Below are positions 1 through 7,934 of a stretch of DNA of 36,294 nucleotides, piece after piece (the first letter of the stretch is position 1; the number at the start of each line of letters is the position of its first letter). The DNA lies in contig SIBZ01000005.1 of assembly GCA_009694955.1 (NCBI GenBank), forward strand, positions 1 to 36,294, read 5' to 3'. Origin of the DNA: Candidatus Tayloriibacteriota bacterium (GTDB taxonomy: Bacteria; Patescibacteriota; Minisyncoccia; Phycocordibacterales; UBA10002). The notes beneath the pieces were generated by a model, which saw only the letters and a program-made list of their open reading frames with translations, was not told the DNA's origin and made no database searches. Made by a program: the position numbers and the translations under genes.

Positions 1-178
1 ATTTCGTGACCTCAATTTTGTGACCCCACGGGGAGATTCGGTCGCTACTCGACCAGTACATCTTTCCCATTTCTTCACGATATGAATCGCTCAGAAATAT
101 GGGAGAAGGTCTTCGACTCCACGACGCGACCATACGGGGAGGCGGTCACTGATAATTTTCCACTGAAAATTTCCGCGA

Positions 179-198
179 CCCCGACTAGCTAGTCGGGG
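179..198. terminator. Perfect 20-bp palindrome CCCCGACTAGCTAGTCGGGG, probable terminator or dispersed palindrome
   Basis: Perfect inverted repeat read directly; the same 20-mer recurs at 2015-2034. Confidence 0.55.
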
Positions 199-236
199 CG
201 GTTTAGCGTTTGTTATGTAAGGTGTATACTTATACT

Positions 237-1577
237 ATGAACCTGCGAATCTCATCACTTGCACTATTTTGGGCTGGTGTCCTTATGTTTGGCGTGATTA
301 TTCTTTTGGGAGGTCTGGCAGAGACAGTGAATAACTCCGTTTTCGATACGTTTTTTGCCGTTCTGGTTGCTTCAGGGATATTGTCGTTACTCGCAAGTTT
401 CGTCCAGGCGTGGAGGTCAAAAGACAATCGTATTCTCCTTTCGCTCGCCCTTCTTGGGGTGCTGGTTGATGTTATCTTTATCGCTGTCGCTTTTTCGGGT
501 GTTGCAGGTGAAGCAACGCTGATGATATTTTTCCTGGCCCTTCCTATTTCAGTCCTTACCACCCTCTTTTTCCTTATCCTATATCTACTCGCCCGGAGAC
601 GGGTAGCCAAAACAGTACCAACAGAGGCTACTTCCGCCCCTCTCTCACTGGATGAGGCTGTCAATTCGGGTCAAGCTCGGCCGACAGGGCATGGTCTCGG
701 AATGAAAGTTCTTGTAATCGTTTTTATATCGGGTCTTGTGGCATTGATTCTCGCGTTTGTATTTCGCGAACTTCCTTTTGTCGAAGGATATAGCAATCTA
801 TTCCTTCTCCGACTAACTCCATTGTTTGCCGGTATGGTCATAGCTTTCCATTACCTGAAGCGGGGAGTGTCTCCACTTGTCAGAGGTGCATCCGCAATTT
901 GTCTGGTACTCCTCTTCGCTCTTGCAGGTTATTTGTTTTATACGTTCCAAGTGCGCTGGAATGAGTTCAAGGCTGGAATACCCTATACACCGCAATTGCC
1001 TGCATCTATGTCTACGAATATATCTACAAACACAGATGTATTATCCGTAAAGGGACTACTTCCAGTCGAAGGTGCCCCGGTTGATGACCTTGAAAGATGG
1101 AAAACCTATCGCAATGAGAGGTATGGGTTCGCGATACAATATCCCTCGAGAGGGTGGGAGGTTACCATGAGGGGTAACGGCGAAGCCGTGCGAGCAACCA
1201 CTCAAGCCGAAGTCTTTACCATAACAACGACTGACGGCACTGAGGATAGTGTTGCTTTTGATATCGCTACGCTTGGTTCCGACCGACTTGGAAGTTATTA
1301 TGCGTCGGCAAAGAATGTGTCTGACTATCTAAAACTAATACCCGCAACAGACCAAAACGGAAGGACCTTACGAAAATTTATACAAATGATAACCGTTGAT
1401 GGACAGGAGGCGTATTGGTATCAGACCTATGTTTGGGCGGTTGCTAAACAGAAATATGTTTGGTCGTCGAAGGTTTATTGGCAGCATGGGAACGATATCT
1501 ACGAAGTCAGCATCAGCGACCCACTCGCCAACGCTGTTTCAAGTCAAATTCTATCAACATTCAAATTCACGAAATAA
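237..1577 (+). CDS. Multi-TM membrane protein with C-terminal soluble domain, hypothetical
   Basis: ORF 210-1577; ATG at 237 preferred, since TATACT lies just upstream; several hydrophobic segments, then a soluble C-terminal region. Confidence 0.75.
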   Translation: MNLRISSLALFWAGVLMFGVIILLGGLAETVNNSVFDTFFAVLVASGILSLLASFVQAWRSKDNRILLSLALLGVLVDVIFIAVAFSGVAGEATLMIFFLALPISVLTTLFFLILYLLARRRVAKTVPTEATSAPLSLDEAVNSGQARPTGHGLGMKVLVIVFISGLVALILAFVFRELPFVEGYSNLFLLRLTPLFAGMVIAFHYLKRGVSPLVRGASAICLVLLFALAGYLFYTFQVRWNEFKAGIPYTPQLPASMSTNISTNTDVLSVKGLLPVEGAPVDDLERWKTYRNERYGFAIQYPSRGWEVTMRGNGEAVRATTQAEVFTITTTDGTEDSVAFDIATLGSDRLGSYYASAKNVSDYLKLIPATDQNGRTLRKFIQMITVDGQEAYWYQTYVWAVAKQKYVWSSKVYWQHGNDIYEVSISDPLANAVSSQILSTFKFTK

Positions 1578-1650
1578 TTTCTTATTTTGACTATAATTCC
1601 GCCTGCCGATTCCTCTCGTGTTAAAGATTAACAGTCAAGGATTTTTATAG

Positions 1651-1980
1651 GGATCCTCTCTTTTAATCATCATAGTCGTTGTTCTTCTCGTTCTGTGGCT
1701 TATCTTCGGCTATAACCGCTTTATCACGCTCGTTAACCGCGCCAAGGAGGCGTGGAGCGACATTGATGTCCAACTCAAGCGTCGTTACGACCTTATCCCG
1801 AACCTTGTCAGCACGGTCAAAGGCTATGCAGCGCATGAGAACAACGCATTTGAAAAGGTGACGCAAGCTCGCGCCGCTGCGATACTCCTTACGACCGAAG
1901 TTGCCGTCGCGGAAGAACCGAAGGAAGAAAAGGAAGCTGCGGGAATGCCGGGTGGCATGGGCGGAGGGATGGGATATTAA
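1651..1980 (+). pseudogene. Chimeric relic: LemA N-terminal segment fused in frame to a GroEL-like C-terminal tail, no start codon
   Basis: Open frame after TAG at 1648 reads [77 protein letters not shown] (LemA-like, cf. 3470-4024), then [32 protein letters not shown] (GroEL C-terminus-like). Confidence 0.8.
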
Positions 1981-2008
1981 GAAGAATATAGAATATAGAA
2001 TATAGAAA

Positions 2009-2040
2009 AAACCTCCCCGACTAGCTAGTCGGGGAGGTTT
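2009..2040. terminator. Perfect 32-bp palindrome, terminator-like
   Basis: AAACCTCCCCGACTAG/CTAGTCGGGGAGGTTT, directly after the chimeric relic. Confidence 0.7.
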
Positions 2041-2067
2041 GCCGTTTGTTCATGATACAATTTTCCT

Positions 2068-2232
2068 ATGAAAAGAAAGAAGCAGAGAAGACAAGTAGGC
2101 GAAGACGAGATTATGCGTTATATCGCCAAGTTGCTTCGGGAGAGTTTAGACGTCCTAAAGACTTTTTTAAGCCCAGAACGGATTGTTTTGCTTGAACGCA
2201 GAATTGTTCGCCTCGAATCAAAAGTCAGATAA
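2068..2232 (+). CDS. Small basic hypothetical protein (54 aa)
   Basis: ATG...TAA frame MKRKKQRRQVGEDEIMRYIAKLLRESLDVLKTFLSPERIVLLERRIVRLESKVR; not in the supplied ORF track because it is short. Confidence 0.45.
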   Translation: MKRKKQRRQVGEDEIMRYIAKLLRESLDVLKTFLSPERIVLLERRIVRLESKVR

Positions 2233-2299
2233 TTCACCCATACCCCGCCACAAGTTGAAAGGATTGCAATGGTTTCGTTTGAGATATAGGCTTTACTCC

Positions 2300-3400
2300 A
2301 TGAATAAAAGACAAGGCCTCGGGCCCGTCGCTATCATCGTTATTCTCGCCATACTTATTGGTGGTGGGTATGCGCTCTACAAATATTCCTCGCGCACATC
2401 GAGTGCCGCGAAGGACATAACTCTCTCGCAACTACGGAACGCCTCTATACCAGACTTTGCCTCGTCGGGTGAAGGAACTACCACATTAACGAACGGCAAG
2501 TGGAGTTATAACCAAGGCAACCTCCATTTTTCCACGGAATTGAATACAGCGACATCCTCATACGCATACGGCGATTTGAATGGAGACGGAGCGCTGGATA
2601 TGGCAGTGACCTTTGTTGAGAATACCGGGGGGAACGGATACTTTAATTACCTAGCGGTTTTTGTGAATCAAAAGGGCACCCCGCACTATATCGCATCGGC
2701 GTCTTTGGGAGACCGGGTCACCATCAACAAAATCTCAATTGATAACGGAACGATTTTAGCCGATATCCTTACTCAAGGACCAAACGAGGGGTTGTGTTGC
2801 CCCACGTTCCACGAGATTATCCAATATGCAGTAGTCACCAACTCACTTGTCGAAATCGGTGTCATTGCGCCAGAAAGTACACAGTCTTTCGGTGTCCCGA
2901 TTGTCACCGGAGCGCACGCAAAGAATGCGCCTACAAGCTGGATATATCATAACAACACCTACGGGTTTGAACTCGCTCTGCATCGACGTTTTTTTCTTGA
3001 GCCGAACAGCATAAATGATCACATCGATCTTTCCTTCAAGAGTTTTTCAAGTCCGGTTAGGCAGGGGATATATATTTCTCCGTTAGGTACTACATCCGCT
3101 CAAACGTTCGAAACGTATGTGAAGCAGCATCCGATCACCGAGCCGAATTCCGGCAAGGTAATCCCATTTTCAGGCTTCAAAGAGGAATCTCTCGGAGCCT
3201 ACACGTTCTATCATCTGCCGGGGGAATGGTATCTTGGTTTCGTTTCGCAGGATTACTATCTTCTTCATGGCGGCAATGTGTGGCGGTTTGGCGCGTCGGC
3301 ACAAGGAGTGGATTACGACAACCGTAGTCTCTACGGGGAAAATGATGAAGTTCATGTTGCGCTTAAAAAATCTCTTACGACTCTTAAATTTGCAAAATAA
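2300..3400 (+). CDS. Hypothetical protein with N-terminal TM anchor
   Basis: ATG at 2300 gives MNKRQGLGPVAIIVILAILIGGGYALYKY..., in frame with ORF 2183-3400; contains YGDLNGDGALDMAV (FG-GAP/VCBS-like). Confidence 0.7.
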   Translation: MNKRQGLGPVAIIVILAILIGGGYALYKYSSRTSSAAKDITLSQLRNASIPDFASSGEGTTTLTNGKWSYNQGNLHFSTELNTATSSYAYGDLNGDGALDMAVTFVENTGGNGYFNYLAVFVNQKGTPHYIASASLGDRVTINKISIDNGTILADILTQGPNEGLCCPTFHEIIQYAVVTNSLVEIGVIAPESTQSFGVPIVTGAHAKNAPTSWIYHNNTYGFELALHRRFFLEPNSINDHIDLSFKSFSSPVRQGIYISPLGTTSAQTFETYVKQHPITEPNSGKVIPFSGFKEESLGAYTFYHLPGEWYLGFVSQDYYLLHGGNVWRFGASAQGVDYDNRSLYGENDEVHVALKKSLTTLKFAK

Positions 3401-3469
3401 CTGAGGTGTAAAAGTGATTTTTGTGGTATACTTTTAGCTGTTATATCCACTTACTAGTAACTATTAACT

Positions 3470-4024
3470 ATGAATCCTCTCTATATGGGCATCGGTATAA
3501 TCATTCTTCTCGTTCTGTGGCTTATCTTCGGCTATAACCGCTTTATCACGCTCGTTAACCGCGCCAAGGAGGCGTGGAGCGACATTGATGTCCAGCTGAA
3601 GCGCCGCTACGACCTTATCCCGAACCTTGTCAGCACGGTAAAGGGCTACGCCGCGCATGAGAATAATGCGTTTGAAAATGTCACTAAGGCGCGCGCGGCC
3701 GCGATGGGAGCGGGCAATCTTGCCGACAAATCACAGGCGGAGTTGGGACTTACCGGAGCTTTGAAATCTATCTTCGCCATTGCCGAAGCCTACCCGGAGC
3801 TCAAAGCCAACACGAACTTCCTTCAGCTTCAGGGAGAACTTTCTGACACGGAAGACAAGATTCAGGCTTCGCGTCGTTTCTACAACGGCACGGTGCGCGA
3901 CCTCAACACCTCGGTAGAGACCTTCCCGAATAATCTCATTGCGGGATTCTTTAAGTTTGAGAAGCTCGAATTCTTTGAATTGGAAAATGAAAACGCCAAA
4001 GAGCCGGTGGAAGTGAAGTTTTAA
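3470..4024 (+). CDS. lemA: LemA family protein
   Basis: [49 protein letters not shown], typical LemA signature; near htpX. Confidence 0.93.
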   Translation: MNPLYMGIGIIILLVLWLIFGYNRFITLVNRAKEAWSDIDVQLKRRYDLIPNLVSTVKGYAAHENNAFENVTKARAAAMGAGNLADKSQAELGLTGALKSIFAIAEAYPELKANTNFLQLQGELSDTEDKIQASRRFYNGTVRDLNTSVETFPNNLIAGFFKFEKLEFFELENENAKEPVEVKF

Positions 4025-4074
4025 TTGAATCTCTAATCAAGCGCGAACATAAGAGCTCTAATAGCACTAATAAG

Positions 4075-4473
4075 ATGGCCGACTTGGTTGAGAAGGAACT
4101 TAGTTATCAGGTTAACGGCGTTTTGTTCGATGTCTTCAATGAGTTAGGGGGAGGTTATCCTGAAAAGTATTATCAACGAGCTATTAGTCTTGCTTTAGGA
4201 AAAAAGAAAATTAAGTTTCAGGAACAGCTCATGGTGCCATTGGACTATGAAGGTTCTTCAATCGGTAGGTTCTTTATTGATTTTCTTATAGAAGGCAGAT
4301 TAATTCTTGAGATAAAATCAGCGCCGAAACTCTATCCTCGTGATCAAAAGCAAGTATTGTCATATCTTCAACGTCATAATATCCAGATTGGGATATTGGC
4401 AAATTTTCACCGGCAGGGCTTACAAGTCAAACGTATACTCCGTGGCTCCGTTCGAGATAATTCGAGTTCTTAA
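4075..4473 (+). CDS. GxxExxY family protein (nuclease-fold-like)
   Basis: VNGVLFDVFNELGGGYPEKYYQRAISLAL...QEQLMVPLDYEG...FFIDFLIEGRLILEIKS matches the GxxExxY family pattern. Confidence 0.85.
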   Translation: MADLVEKELSYQVNGVLFDVFNELGGGYPEKYYQRAISLALGKKKIKFQEQLMVPLDYEGSSIGRFFIDFLIEGRLILEIKSAPKLYPRDQKQVLSYLQRHNIQIGILANFHRQGLQVKRILRGSVRDNSSS

Positions 4474-4494
4474 ATTCGAGTAGTATTAGAGATT

Positions 4495-5400
4495 ATGTCA
4501 AGCCTCTACACGCATCAATCTCAAAACGTCTTTAAGACATGGCTTCTCATGTCCGTCTTTTTCGTGATTATTATTTTCCTCGGTTGGTTTCTCTCCCAGT
4601 ATTACGGTAACCCCGCGATTCTCTACTGCTTCTTCATTTTCAGCATCGTGATGAATATCGCAAGCTACTGGTACTCCGACAAAATCGTACTCGCAATGAG
4701 CGGAGCGAAGCCAGCGGAGAGGGGAGAGTTCTTTGACCTCTATACCGTTACGGAAAATCTGTCCATCACGGCTGGACTTCCGATGCCTCGGCTCTATGTG
4801 ATTAACGACCCCGCGCCGAATGCATTCGCGACGGGACGCAACAAAGAACACGGTGTCGTCTGCGCGACAACAGGACTTCTGCAGATACTAGACCGGAAAG
4901 AGCTTGAAGGCGTCATTGCTCACGAGCTCTCCCATATCGGCAACCGCGACATTCTCATCTCGACAGTCGTCGTCGTGCTTGTCGGTTTCATCACACTGCT
5001 CGCCGATTTCTTTACACGCTCTATGTTTTTCGGAGGAGGGGACAGGGATAACCGCCCTGACGGCAGACTCGGAGCTATTCTGATGATTATCGGTATTGTT
5101 CTTACGATTCTTTCTCCGATTATCGCGACGCTGATGCAACTCGCCATTTCACGCAAACGAGAATTTCTCGCCGATGCTTCCGGTGCACTCCTCACTCGCT
5201 ATCCCGAAGGGCTCGCTTCAGCGCTCAAGAAGATTTCGGAGTATAGTCGCCCGATGGCGAAAGCGAATCATGCGACGGCACATCTTTTTATCGCCAATCC
5301 TTTCGGTAGGAAAGAAGATGGCTCCGTTGGTTTTTTCACAAAAATTTTCTCTACGCATCCTCCAGTAAAGGAACGCATTGAGGCACTGATTGGGCGATAA
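4495..5400 (+). CDS. htpX: M48 family zinc metalloprotease HtpX
   Basis: HELSHIGNRDILIS (HExxH), N-terminal TM helices, SRKREFLADASGALLTRYPEGLASALKKI. Confidence 0.93.
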   Translation: MSSLYTHQSQNVFKTWLLMSVFFVIIIFLGWFLSQYYGNPAILYCFFIFSIVMNIASYWYSDKIVLAMSGAKPAERGEFFDLYTVTENLSITAGLPMPRLYVINDPAPNAFATGRNKEHGVVCATTGLLQILDRKELEGVIAHELSHIGNRDILISTVVVVLVGFITLLADFFTRSMFFGGGDRDNRPDGRLGAILMIIGIVLTILSPIIATLMQLAISRKREFLADASGALLTRYPEGLASALKKISEYSRPMAKANHATAHLFIANPFGRKEDGSVGFFTKIFSTHPPVKERIEALIGR

Positions 5401-5551
5401 GCCGATTAAGCTTTTTGCCAAAACTTGATACCACTTCTTTCTGGATTTACCAGATTGACACCCTCCCAAACCCTTGTAAAATCTCTCCAGCGTTCTTTTG
5501 AAATATGGTTTTTCAGGCTGAACGCGTCGACCAAACCCACATAAGATTACT

Positions 5552-5869
5552 ATGATACAAAACTTACGCACCCTGTTTATCGCCCTGGACGGATGGCTCA
5601 CTTTTTTTGTGAAGTTGTGGGTATTCCTCGCAATCGACACGATCGTCGGCATCTTCATGGGAAAGTTGAATAACATGAAAGTGTTGGAGGAGATCATCCT
5701 TAGTCCCCGCGCTAGCTTTGCCGGGTGTTCAATTGGCCTCTTTCCCCTCAACTTCGTTCTAACCACAAAGGCGGAAGTGGTACTTGCGGTGTATAGCGCC
5801 GGTGTGCTTCTTGTCTGGTACTTCGTGGTTGGGGTGGATGCTCACGCGAAGGCTACCAGCGCTAAGTAA
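5552..5869 (+). CDS. Small membrane protein, hypothetical
   Basis: 105-aa ORF with hydrophobic segments, followed by a terminator-like hairpin. Confidence 0.6.
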   Translation: MIQNLRTLFIALDGWLTFFVKLWVFLAIDTIVGIFMGKLNNMKVLEEIILSPRASFAGCSIGLFPLNFVLTTKAEVVLAVYSAGVLLVWYFVVGVDAHAKATSAK

Positions 5870-5887
5870 AAGCCGAGGATTTCTCTT

Positions 5888-5915
5888 GCAGTGACTTCGG
5901 GTCGCTGCTTTTTTT
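5888..5915 (+). terminator. Rho-independent terminator
   Basis: GCAGTGAC-TTCGG-GTCGCTGC stem (one G-T) followed by a T-run. Confidence 0.75.
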
Positions 5916-5979
5916 ATATAAAAAAACCACTCAAAACTTGGTAAACAAGTCTTGAGCGATTCGACGCTTTCTTCATTCG

Positions 5980-6171
5980 TTACTTCTGAATCCTCGCGAT
6001 GGCAACCTTTGTTGCCTCAATGCCCTTTCCGGCAAGCTTGGCGCCCTCGGCGGCCTTTTCCGAGAGTTGGTTGCCGACCTTCCTCGCCGCTTTCGGTTCG
6101 TAAACCATAAAGATGGCAAAGCAGGCAGCAAAACCGATACCAAACCAACACAGTCTAGAAAACATCTTCAT
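5980..6171 (-). CDS. Small membrane-anchored protein, hypothetical
   Basis: MKMFSRLCWFGIGFAACFAIFMVYEPKAARKVGNQLSEKAAEGAKLAGKGIEATKVAIARIQK; internal ATG of ORF 5980-6255. Confidence 0.55.
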   Translation of the reverse strand: MKMFSRLCWFGIGFAACFAIFMVYEPKAARKVGNQLSEKAAEGAKLAGKGIEATKVAIARIQK

Positions 6172-6209
6172 ATAAAATCTCCCACCAAGTTTATTGTTTA
6201 ATGAGTATG

Positions 6210-6254
6210 TGACGCAGGTTTTAGGCTCCGAAATAGGGCCTAAAACCTGCGTCA
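6210..6254. repeat. 17-bp perfect inverted repeat with 11-nt loop
   Basis: TGACGCAGGTTTTAGGC - tccgaaatagg - GCCTAAAACCTGCGTCA. Confidence 0.85.
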
Positions 6255-6387
6255 AACAACAACATAAACTTCGGCTCTACGCTAGGTCTAGCATATAACG
6301 ACATGAAAGTCAACGGATAGCAATAGTGACATGTGGATATCTTTATGATGATTCAGGACACTCTTTTTGTGCTACGATAGAGTCGTA

Positions 6388-7047
6388 ATGGAAGAAGAAA
6401 CGCCTAAGTTTTCCTCGGGTCCGCAAGCGCTCCAGTGGAAGCGTTTAAGACGACTAAATCTTGAAGGGGTACGTTTGCAGTACCTCACCAGTGTGACGGT
6501 GTTTGACCGGTTTTTCTCTGCGACGGTTCTCCCGCTTCTGCCCAGCTCTTTATCTCCCAACCGGATTACGATTTTTCGGTTTATCTCCATTCCGTTTATT
6601 CTCGTGCTCTTGATATTAGGATATGACCTCGCGGGGACGATTCTGTTTGTACTTGCGGCTCTTTCGGACGCGCTTGACGGCGCACTTGCGCGCACACGGC
6701 ATCGTATCACCAAATGGGGCATCGTCGCGGACCCGATTGCCGACAAATTGCTCATTGGCTCGGTGGCACTACTCGTACTGTGGAAACATCTTGGCTGGCC
6801 TTTGACGCTCGCGCTCGTATCCATTGAACTCGTCTTGGCCGGCTCGGCATATATCCGGTATAGCGGGAAGCTGATGCCCGCGAAGACGGTAGGGAAGATG
6901 AAAATGATTCTGCAATGCGTCGGTGTCAGCTTCGTCCTGCTCTACGGCATCATCCCGAATCCCTCCTACCTTCTCACCGGACAGTACATTCTGTACGTAG
7001 CGATTCTGTTCGGGTTGTTGTCGCTTTTTGTGTACCGGTCTATATAA
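6388..7047 (+). CDS. CDP-alcohol phosphatidyltransferase (PgsA-like)
   Basis: DALDGALARTRHRITKWGIVADPIADK matches the CDP-OH-P motif DG(x2)AR(x8-9)G(x3)D(x3)D; multi-TM. Confidence 0.9.
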   Translation: MEEETPKFSSGPQALQWKRLRRLNLEGVRLQYLTSVTVFDRFFSATVLPLLPSSLSPNRITIFRFISIPFILVLLILGYDLAGTILFVLAALSDALDGALARTRHRITKWGIVADPIADKLLIGSVALLVLWKHLGWPLTLALVSIELVLAGSAYIRYSGKLMPAKTVGKMKMILQCVGVSFVLLYGIIPNPSYLLTGQYILYVAILFGLLSLFVYRSI

Positions 7048-7091
7048 GTTGAAAGTAGAGCGATTTAAGTTTAGAGTGGAGTACATAGAGT

Positions 7092-7127
7092 TTCCCGACA
7101 CACTTTCGTGTCGGGAATACAGCTCTT
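7092..7127 (+). terminator. Rho-independent terminator
   Basis: TTCCCGACAC-ACTTTC-GTGTCGGGAA, with T-run nearby. Confidence 0.65.
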
Positions 7128-7169
7128 TTTTCTTAACCTCAACCGGAAATGAAATGAAAGGAGTAGCTT

Positions 7170-7532
7170 ATGAGCTACCATAACGCGACAGATACATACC
7201 TTACAGAACACGGCGGGCCGCCGACATGCGGCGCATGTAACCAGGAAATGTTTGCGATGGACGACCATGGCAGGTTCGAATGCGAATGTGGTCAAGCACT
7301 CGAGACTTTTAGGCAGGTACCGCCTGTCCCGATTACGATTCCGCAAGTGGATGTTACCGGAATGAGCGACGCTGAAAAGGTAAGGATACCACCTATGAAC
7401 AGGCTTCGCGGCAAGCCAACCGCGGCCGAAGCCAGACTTTTTGAGTTCCTCCTCCAAGGACCGGCGGGGCTGGATGACCCAAAATATTTGGAAGCAACAA
7501 AGGCTCTTGAGCGGGAAAGAAGGGAAGGCTGA
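7170..7532 (+). CDS. Small protein with CxxC zinc-ribbon-like motifs, hypothetical
   Basis: CGACNQEMFAMDDHGRFECECGQ; purine-rich RBS-like sequence (gaaaggag) before ATG at 7170. Confidence 0.65.
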   Translation: MSYHNATDTYLTEHGGPPTCGACNQEMFAMDDHGRFECECGQALETFRQVPPVPITIPQVDVTGMSDAEKVRIPPMNRLRGKPTAAEARLFEFLLQGPAGLDDPKYLEATKALERERREG

Positions 7533-7555
7533 ACAAGCCTCCCGGTTCATAAGGC

Positions 7556-7581
7556 GTCTTGAGTGAACCTCAAGACCCTTT
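7556..7581 (+). terminator. Rho-independent terminator
   Basis: GTCTTGAG-TGAAC-CTCAAGAC followed by CCTTTTTG. Confidence 0.75.
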
Positions 7582-7653
7582 TTGTATTCAAGAAATCACA
7601 ATTTTATGTTAAGGTGGTCTTGTTTCGGGCTGTGTCTCTTTTGACCGCCCGAT

Positions 7654-7743
7654 GGAGAGATGCCAGAGCGGTCGAATGGGCCACCCTGGAAAGGTGGTAT
7701 ATCCGAAAGGGTATCGAGGGTTCGAATCCCTCTCTCTCCGCCA
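7654..7743 (+). tRNA. tRNA-Ser(GGA), CCA encoded
   Basis: Acceptor GGAGAGA/TCTCTCC, anticodon loop CTGGAAA, long variable arm, T-arm GAGGG-TTCGAAT-CCCTC, discriminator G then CCA at 7741-7743. Confidence 0.95.
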
Positions 7744-7877
7744 AAATTCGAACTTTTTTTGAAGCCAATCCTGACGAAGAAATCTGAACTGCACCCCGCC
7801 ACAATAGGTCTGGCAAAGGAGGCTGGGTGATGGTCTCGCTTGGGCGGAGGAGGGGTCTGGGGAGGAATCCGCGCGGA

Positions 7878-7910
7878 CTGATTTCGGCGATTATTTCGTG
7901 CCAGAAGTCT
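7878..7910. repeat. Left copy of inverted repeat bounding the A+T-rich operon
   Basis: CTGATTTCGGCGATTATTTCGTGCCAGAAGTCT; reverse complement of 11500-11532 at 31/33. Confidence 0.85.
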
Positions 7911-7934
7911 GAAAAAGTGATAAAATGAAATCAA

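Noticed and set aside
1-189. Short ORF at 82-189 (MNRSEIWEKVFDSTTRPYGEAVTDNFPLKISATPTS)
   Set aside because: Too short, no family match, and runs into the palindrome; possibly a remnant but unsupported.
1663-1866. Minus-strand ORF and its twin at 3464-3658
   Set aside because: Both are antisense shadows of the duplicated lemA segment, not real genes.
7596-7934. Minus-strand ORFs with GERGIRTLDTLSDIPPFQGGPFDRSGIS
   Set aside because: Antisense translation of tRNA-Ser(GGA), a well-known spurious ORF type.
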